From Planctomycetaceae bacterium (GTDB lineage Bacteria > Planctomycetota > Planctomycetia > Planctomycetales > Planctomycetaceae), in NCBI GenBank assembly GCA_021732845.1, contig JAKFUF010000087.1:1-46182 (forward strand): 46,182 bases of DNA, given 5' to 3'. The notes beneath the pieces are model-generated. The model did no database searches and had not been told where the DNA came from. It saw only the letters and a program-made list of their open reading frames with translations. The position numbers and the translations under genes were made by a program. Below are positions 41,209-46,182 of the stretch, piece after piece (within the stretch, counting starts at the first letter, position 1; each line of letters opens with the position of its first letter).

Positions 41209-43641
41209 ATGCGTTTCCGTACTCTTCTCTCGTCCCTGGCCCTCGCCTCCGTGCTCGCGCAGGCCTGCACGATGGCTGCCGACGAGGCTGCCGCCAGGCT
41301 GGTGGCGTATCCCGAACGCGTGGTGCTGAACACTGCCCGCGAAACACAGGATCTCGTCGTTCAACTGCAACTGCCCGACGGCAGTTCGCAGGATGTCTCG
41401 GCACGGGCCAAGCTGGAGCTGACCGATCCCAAGATTGCCCGGTTGACGGACGGCATCCTGGAACCGCTGAGCGATGGCAAGGCGGAACTCAAGGTCACAT
41501 TCGACAAGCTGACTTGCTCAATCCCGCTGGAGGTGGCTCAGCCCACGGCCCCCGCGGCATTGCGGTTCCGCAACGACATTCTGCCAATCCTGACCCGGGC
41601 CGGCTGTAATACCGGCAAGTGCCACGGGTCCGCTTCGGGCAAGGACGGCTTCCGGCTGAGCCTGTTCGGCTACGACCCCGCAGGCGATCATTATCGGCTG
41701 ACACGGGAACAGAGCGGCCGCCGCATCAACCTCGCCGACCCCGAGCACTGCCTGCTGATCAACAAGGCCACGGGCGAGGTGCCGCACACCGGCGGACAGC
41801 GGATCGACCGCGAGAGCGGGCACTATCAAACCCTGATCACGTGGCTCAATGCCGGCGCGGTCGCCGACCCTGCCGACACTCCGCATCCGGTCGGCATCTC
41901 TGTCTATCCGCCACGGGCGGTCTTCAGCCAGCCAGAGGCGGCGCAGAAGCTGCTCGTGATGGCGACCTACAGCGATGGATCCGACCGGGATGTGACGGAT
42001 CTGGCCGTGTTCTTCAGCAACAACGAAGGTGCCGCCAAGGTGTCTGATGACGGAGTCGTGACCAGCACCGGTTCCGGTGCCGCGTTCATCATGGCGCGCT
42101 TCGACCAGTTCACCCAGGGCACGTCGGTCATCGTGCGACCCGCGGCGAACTACGAGTTTCCAGACATCCCTGCCAACAACTACATCGACGAACTCGTGTA
42201 CGCCCACTGGCGTGACATGCACCTGCTCCCTTCGGACTTGTGTAGTGACGAAGTGTTCCTGAGACGCGTCTACAACGACCTGCTGGGCCTGCTCCCCACC
42301 ACCGCCGAACGCCGTGCGTTTCTGGCGGACACGACCACCGACAAGCGGGCGCGGCTGGTCGACACGCTGCTGGAGCGGGACGAATTTCTGGACATCTGGG
42401 TGATGAAGTGGGCCGAAGCCCTGCAAATCCGCACGATCAATGGAGTGAGCCCCAAGGGGCTGCAGGTCTACGACCGGTGGCTGCGCGACCGGATCCGCTC
42501 GGGAGCCACAATCGACCAGATTGTGAAAGAGCTGATCCCGGCCACGGGCGGCACGTTCGACAATCCTGCCACCAACTACTATCAGACGGAAACCACGCCG
42601 CAGTTGCTGGCCGAGAACGTGGCTCAGGCCTTCCTTGGCACCCGCATTCAGTGTGCCCAATGCCACAACCATCCCTTCGACCGTTGGACGATGGATGACT
42701 ACTACGGGTTCGCCGCGTTCTTCAGCCAGGTTGGCTACAAGCAGGCCCAGGACCCACGTGAACTGACCGTGTTCAACGCCGCCACCGGCGGCCTGAAACA
42801 TCCGCTGGGCGGCGGCGCGGTGGCTCCAAAATTTCTCGGTGACGAAGCCCCGGCCATGGCCCCTGGTGAAGACTACCGGCAGGCTCTGGCTGGCTGGCTG
42901 AGTTCGCAGAAAAACACCGCTTTTGCCCGCAACACCGCGAACGTGGTCTGGGCGCAGTTCTTCGGGATTGGCATTGTCGAACCGGTGGATGACATGCGGA
43001 TCAGCAACCCGCCGTCGAATCCCCAGTTGTTCGCCGCCCTCGGAGCCAGGCTGGCCGGATACAAGTTCGAAATCAAGTCCCTCTGTCGCGACATCTGCAC
43101 GTCGCGCACCTACCAGCTCACCACGCAGCGGAATGAGAGCAACGCCTGGGACGAACGGCACTTCTCCCATGGCCGGGTCCGCCGGATGCGGGCTGAAATT
43201 CTCCTGGATTGCGTCAACCAGGTGACCGGTGCCGAGGAGCGGTTCCCTGGCCTGCCCGCCGGCGGCCGCGCGGTTCAACTGGCTGACGGTCGGACGAACA
43301 ACTACTTCCTGACCACGTTTGGACGCTCAACCCGAGCGACCGCCTGCACCTGCGAAGTCAAAACCTCGCCGACATTGTCGCAGGCCCTGCATCTCCTCAA
43401 TGGCGAAACCACCTCGGGAAAGATCGCCGAGGGTCAGTTGATCGACATCCTGTTGAAGGAAAAGGGGAGCCCGGATGCCGTCGCCAGCGAACTCTACGAA
43501 CGCTGCCTGTCGCGGTTGCCCACGGACAAGGAGATGGCGGCGATCAAGGCGAAGCTGGCCGAAAGCCGTGATGTGGCGGGATCGCTCACCGATCTGTTTT
43601 GGGCCCTGCTCAACTCGAACGAATTCATCTTCAACCACTGA
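41209..43641 (+). CDS. DUF1549/DUF1553 exported protein with heme-type CxxCH motif
   Basis: The 810-residue protein has a signal peptide (MRFRTLLSSLALASVLAQAC). Bacterial Ig-like regions follow, with GCNTGKCHGSASGKDGFRLS near 133 (the usual CNxGxCHG element), and then DUF1549 (about 320-525), which contains QCAQCHNHPFDRW near 482. DUF1553 fills the C-terminal half (NTANVVWAQFFGIGIVEPVDDMR, RTYQLTTQRN, YERCLSRLPTDKE, LLNSNEFIFNH). CAQCH fits heme c attachment. AAGGAG (41195-41200), 8 nt before the ATG, supports the start at 41209 over 41110. Function is not established; with DUF1501 and PSCyt1 proteins it is thought to act in planctomycete extracellular polymer breakdown. Confidence 0.93.
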   Translation: MRFRTLLSSLALASVLAQACTMAADEAAARLVAYPERVVLNTARETQDLVVQLQLPDGSSQDVSARAKLELTDPKIARLTDGILEPLSDGKAELKVTFDKLTCSIPLEVAQPTAPAALRFRNDILPILTRAGCNTGKCHGSASGKDGFRLSLFGYDPAGDHYRLTREQSGRRINLADPEHCLLINKATGEVPHTGGQRIDRESGHYQTLITWLNAGAVADPADTPHPVGISVYPPRAVFSQPEAAQKLLVMATYSDGSDRDVTDLAVFFSNNEGAAKVSDDGVVTSTGSGAAFIMARFDQFTQGTSVIVRPAANYEFPDIPANNYIDELVYAHWRDMHLLPSDLCSDEVFLRRVYNDLLGLLPTTAERRAFLADTTTDKRARLVDTLLERDEFLDIWVMKWAEALQIRTINGVSPKGLQVYDRWLRDRIRSGATIDQIVKELIPATGGTFDNPATNYYQTETTPQLLAENVAQAFLGTRIQCAQCHNHPFDRWTMDDYYGFAAFFSQVGYKQAQDPRELTVFNAATGGLKHPLGGGAVAPKFLGDEAPAMAPGEDYRQALAGWLSSQKNTAFARNTANVVWAQFFGIGIVEPVDDMRISNPPSNPQLFAALGARLAGYKFEIKSLCRDICTSRTYQLTTQRNESNAWDERHFSHGRVRRMRAEILLDCVNQVTGAEERFPGLPAGGRAVQLADGRTNNYFLTTFGRSTRATACTCEVKTSPTLSQALHLLNGETTSGKIAEGQLIDILLKEKGSPDAVASELYERCLSRLPTDKEMAAIKAKLAESRDVAGSLTDLFWALLNSNEFIFNH

Positions 43642-43763
43642 GGCGGCCACCGCCGCGACCTGATGCGGGTTGAGTTCGGTTCTTCACGGCCAAAGACCCA
43701 ATGACCAATAACTGTTTCCGGAGGCTGCGCCATCACCTCGACGAAGCACCGCAGACCGTCAGC

Positions 43764-43848
43764 CACCAGGTCGCCGAGAACCAACTGCACACGGAGACAA
43801 CTTGGGGAAGTTGCCTTCGGGTTAACGAGGTTCTCGGTGTCCCTGGTG
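43764..43848 (+). other. Branched inverted repeat, possible structured RNA leader
   Basis: CACCAGG and CCGAGAACC (43764-43782) pair with GGTTCTCGG and CCTGGTG (43829-43848), giving 16 base pairs with a small internal loop. Inside sits a perfect hairpin, CAACTT-GGGG-AAGTTG (43798-43813). It lies 83 nt before the next start, in a 290-bp gap without a gene. No T-run follows. The shape resembles a cis-acting RNA; no known family is recognised. Confidence 0.5.
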
Positions 43849-43931
43849 ACTGAAGCCTTCCGGGACGACGTCGCGGATTCAGCACGATCCAATCCTTCTT
43901 CCACGGCCTGATTCATTTTCTTGAGAGTACC

Positions 43932-45512
43932 GTGACAGCTATTCAGCTCAGAAACTTTGCCCTCGCGACGGTGGCTTCACTCCTGCTAGCGACTCCACTG
44001 ACCGCGGACGAGAAAGCGGCGGTCACCTACGACCAGGTCCGACCCGTGCTCAAAAAGCACTGTGTCTCCTGCCACGGGCAGGAGCGTGCCCGCGGTGATC
44101 TCAATTTGTCGACGACGGACGGGATCAAGGCGGGAGCCGCTTCGGGACCAGTGGCCGTTGCTGGCAAGCCGGACGAAAGCTTGTTGTACACGCTCGCGGC
44201 GCATCTGGAGGGACCCAAGATGCCCCCCGGCGCGCCGAAGATCCCCCAGCGCGAACTGGATCTGATTCGGCGCTGGATTGAGGATGGCCTCAAGGAACCA
44301 GCAACCACGGCGACTCCAAAAGACAAAATGCCGGCGGCAAAGCCGCTGGTCGGAGTCGTTCCGGTGACTCCACTCGCACGCCCCACAGCGGTGACGGCCC
44401 TTGCCGTCAGCCCCAGCAATGGATCAATCGCGGTGTCCGGTCAGCAACAGGTCGTTGTCTTCGATGCTGGCGGCAAGGTGCCCTCCAAGGCATTTCCGTT
44501 TCCCGAAGGCGAAGTCTGTTCGCTGCGGTACTCCCGCGACGGAGAGTTGCTGGTGGCAGGAGGTGGCATCGGCGGGGAGTCGGGGAAGGTGGTGGCCATC
44601 GAAGTGGCCACCGGTCGCCGGGTGTTTGAAGTTGGGGCGGAGATGGACGCTGTTCTGGCCTTCGACCTGTCTCCGGACCGCAGTCTGGTGGCCCTGGGTG
44701 GACCCGGCAAATCTGTCAAAGTTCATCGCACTGCCGATGGCAAACTCATCAGCACGCTGACCAAGCACACCGACTGGATTCTGTCGGTCGCCTTCAGCCC
44801 GGATGGTCTGCTGCTGGCCAGCGCCGACCGCTTCGGGGGATTGCAGGTCTGGGAAGCGAAGACTGGCAAATCGTTCCACGCGCTGCGGGGCCACATGGGA
44901 GCTGTCAACGCCCTCAGTTGGGCAGCCGACTCCGAGAGCCTGCTCTCCGCCGGGCAGGATGGCACGCTGCGTCTATGGGAGATGCATCAGGGGACGCAAC
45001 TGAAGGTCTGGGACGCGAAGATTGGCGGCATCCTTTCCGCGGAATGGACAGCGGCGAACCAGATCGTGGCCGGCGGTCGCGGGCGCAAGGTGGCCGTGTT
45101 TGATGGCGCAGGCCAGGCATTGCGTGACTGGTCGATGCCCGATGAAGTCACCCGTCTGGCGGCGTCTCGGACCGGCGACCGGCTCATTGCCGCCGACGCC
45201 GCGGGCCACATGCTGGCTTGGAATGTTTCCACGGGAATGTCTGAAGGCGAATTCTCCCTGCCGCTTGCCACGACAGTCGCCCAGACCAGCTTTGTGCCAC
45301 CGCCCCGCCGCCAACGGGCGGCAGCGACACTGCCACCACAGCCCGCGGCGGGCGCGACAGTCGGCAATGATCTTGCGGCAACACGTGAAGCGCTCGCCGC
45401 AGCCGAAGCCGCAGTGACGTCCGCCGAAGAGTCGCTGGCAAGGCTCAAAGCGTCGGCGGCGAAGCTCAAGCAGATTGTGAAGGCACAAGAAGCCGCGGGC
45501 AGAAACCGCTAA
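43932..45512 (+). CDS. PSCyt1-type cytochrome domain fused to WD40 repeats
   Basis: The 526-residue exported protein starts at GTG 43932 with a signal peptide (IQLRNFALATVASLLLATPL). The planctomycete cytochrome C domain follows at about 30-120: VRPVLKKHCVSCHGQERARG with the heme motif Cys44-x-x-Cys47-His48, then MPPGAPKIPQRELDLIRRWI. From about 150 to 430 there are WD40 repeats (LTKHTDWILSVAFSPDGLLLASADRFG, LRGHMGAVNALSWAADSESLLSAGQ read in pieces). The end is an Ala/Lys coiled-coil (about 485-522). PSCyt1-WD40 fusions accompany DUF1501/DUF1549 genes in planctomycetes. The redox partner and substrate are unknown. Confidence 0.94.
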   Translation: MTAIQLRNFALATVASLLLATPLTADEKAAVTYDQVRPVLKKHCVSCHGQERARGDLNLSTTDGIKAGAASGPVAVAGKPDESLLYTLAAHLEGPKMPPGAPKIPQRELDLIRRWIEDGLKEPATTATPKDKMPAAKPLVGVVPVTPLARPTAVTALAVSPSNGSIAVSGQQQVVVFDAGGKVPSKAFPFPEGEVCSLRYSRDGELLVAGGGIGGESGKVVAIEVATGRRVFEVGAEMDAVLAFDLSPDRSLVALGGPGKSVKVHRTADGKLISTLTKHTDWILSVAFSPDGLLLASADRFGGLQVWEAKTGKSFHALRGHMGAVNALSWAADSESLLSAGQDGTLRLWEMHQGTQLKVWDAKIGGILSAEWTAANQIVAGGRGRKVAVFDGAGQALRDWSMPDEVTRLAASRTGDRLIAADAAGHMLAWNVSTGMSEGEFSLPLATTVAQTSFVPPPRRQRAAATLPPQPAAGATVGNDLAATREALAAAEAAVTSAEESLARLKASAAKLKQIVKAQEAAGRNR

Positions 45513-45594
45513 ACCCTGTCGTCAGGACTACCTCGTAACTCCGGCAGTTGATTCAGGAACTCAAGTCGTCGACCAATTCGAGACGGAAGTTTGA

Positions 45595-45618
45595 AACCAC
45601 GAATCTCACGAATAAGGA
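45595..45618. repeat. Partial copy of the AACCACGAAT repeat
   Basis: The stretch begins AACCACGAATCTCACGAATA and matches the left arm of the repeat at 45766 with few changes. It is a single arm without a partner, probably a remnant. Confidence 0.6.
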
Positions 45619-45765
45619 TCGCGGCAGCAATAACATGGTGAAGTTGCTTGGGATGGACGCCGACTGAGGGCAGATTCATCAGCCGGCACGCGTTAGGACC
45701 GGACAAAGAATAAAGCACGCTTCAAGATGCTAACCGAAGGCCGGTCTTAGGCAACGAAAAGGGGA

Positions 45766-45887
45766 AACCACGAATTTTCACGAATAAGACGAATGTCACG
45801 AATGACAACGCGCAGGATTCCATCACCCGCGAAGCCATGCCGGTTGATCATTCGTGATATTCGTAAGATTCGTGAAAATTCGTGGTT
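45766..45887. repeat. Inverted repeat of the AACCACGAATTTTCACGAAT type
   Basis: The left arm (45766-45806) and right arm (45847-45887) are reverse complements at about 36 of 41 positions, with a 40-bp loop. Both arms are built from a CACGAAT unit. Similar repeats are scattered through many environmental bacterial genomes; function and mobility are not established. No gene lies inside. Confidence 0.85.
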
Positions 45888-46109
45888 AATTTATGACCGT
45901 ACGATTCCCGCACCGTTTTGCCAGCCCTGTCGACTTCACCACCAACTTCATCCGCTGTCCTTGATGGCGTTCGCTGCTGGATAGGGAGACAAATGTCACA
46001 GTTATTTTTGCTGCGACCCTTAGCGTCCGGTTCGTGGCGCTGGCGTCTTCCGATGATCCTCCAACCGGGGGCTAAGGCCCAATGGCACTTACTTTACTTT
46101 TGTTTATGA

Positions 46110-46125
46110 TTGGCACGAATCTTGC
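46110..46125 (+). promoter_or_regulatory. Sigma-54 (RpoN) promoter
   Basis: TTGGCACGAATCTTGC matches the -24/-12 consensus TGGCAC-N5-TTGC at every conserved base with exact spacing. Transcription should start about 12 nt after the GC, near 46137, and read into the gene starting at 46164. Sigma-54 promoters need an AAA+ activator; its binding site would lie upstream and is not recognised. Confidence 0.8.
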
Positions 46126-46132
46126 GCCTTAT

Positions 46133-46158
46133 AATGACTCCTCGATTTGGGAGTCATT
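46133..46158 (+). other. Hairpin in the leader of the edge gene
   Basis: AATGACTCC (46133-46141) pairs perfectly with GGAGTCATT (46150-46158). The hairpin sits at the predicted 5' end of the sigma-54 transcript, 5 nt before the ATG, and would cover the place where a ribosome-binding site is expected. GGAG, the only such motif in the leader, lies inside the right stem. Confidence 0.55.
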
Positions 46159-46163
46159 TTGGC

Positions 46164-46182
46164 ATGTCGAAAACAATCAACG
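46164..46182 (+). CDS. Start of a gene cut by the right edge
   Basis: ATG at 46164 opens a frame reading MSKTIN before the window ends. The support is positional: a sigma-54 promoter and a short leader lie directly upstream. Nothing can be said of the product. Confidence 0.5.

Larger units (their letters stand above)
45513..46109. other. Gene-poor end region carrying repeats
   Basis: About 600 bp follow the PSCyt1-WD40 gene before the sigma-54 promoter. They hold a partial repeat copy at 45595-45618 and the inverted repeat at 45766-45887. Short frames here, for example 45509-45718 on the minus strand, show no family features and cross the repeat. The stretch could contain the remains of a decayed gene. 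Confidence 0.5.

Noticed and set aside
45509-45718. Minus-strand frame of 69 codons
   Set aside because: No family features, overlaps the end of the PSCyt1-WD40 gene and runs through a repeat remnant.

Overview
The window looks like chromosomal DNA of a member of the Planctomycetota, probably order Planctomycetales. The signs are families largely confined to or expanded in that phylum: a DUF1501 Tat-exported protein, a DUF1549/DUF1553 protein with a CAQCH motif, a PSCyt1-type cytochrome fused to WD40 repeats, a long-tailed Ser/Thr kinase with a planctomycete-type N-terminus, and many Tat or Sec exported proteins. Shine-Dalgarno sites are few, and housekeeping genes are scattered rather than in conserved operons. 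No rRNA, tRNA, CRISPR array, transposase or phage gene was found.

Layout. 1-6008: a Ser/Thr kinase cut by the left edge, a LUD (LutC-like) protein, a nested palindromic repeat locus, carA, an RsuA/RluF-type pseudouridine synthase and a DUF4279-like protein. 6228-11220: a GT39-type membrane glycosyltransferase and a VOC protein on the plus strand, converging on a minus-strand run of ExbD, an unknown protein, an NfeD-like protein and an EboD-like sugar-phosphate cyclase. 11509-16400: sufS, an RsmH-family methyltransferase, a THUMP-like methyltransferase with no ordinary start codon at its expected N-terminus, a 59-residue Flp pilin and folK. 16521-20645: a three-gene overlapping set of an HscC-like Hsp70, an unknown protein with a C-terminal membrane segment, and a membrane J-like protein whose HPD motif reads KPD. 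20718-27392: a Tat-exported TIM-barrel protein, a second repeat locus, a small helical protein, an S41 protease with csrA just upstream, a secreted Gly/Tyr/Cys-rich protein and a predicted exported protein encoded through nineteen 18-bp tandem repeats.

27861-32155 holds an MBL-fold hydrolase abutting an FmdA-type amidase, then a DUF417 membrane protein and a type II NADH dehydrogenase-like flavoprotein. 32273-45512 is a long plus-strand run of exported proteins: a SGNH esterase-neutral ceramidase fusion, a purple-acid-phosphatase-like enzyme, a DNRLRE protein, then DUF1501, PPC-domain, DUF1549/1553 and PSCyt1-WD40 proteins. The last four look like one functional block. The right end carries a classic inverted repeat and a near-perfect sigma-54 promoter that drives a gene starting at 46164 and cut by the edge.

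The best candidates for something new are the Hsp70/anchor/KPD-J triad, the CsrA-like site over the S41 protease ribosome-binding site, the branched inverted repeat before the PSCyt1-WD40 gene, the FFS motif repeated in the kinase tail, and the dispersed palindromic elements.
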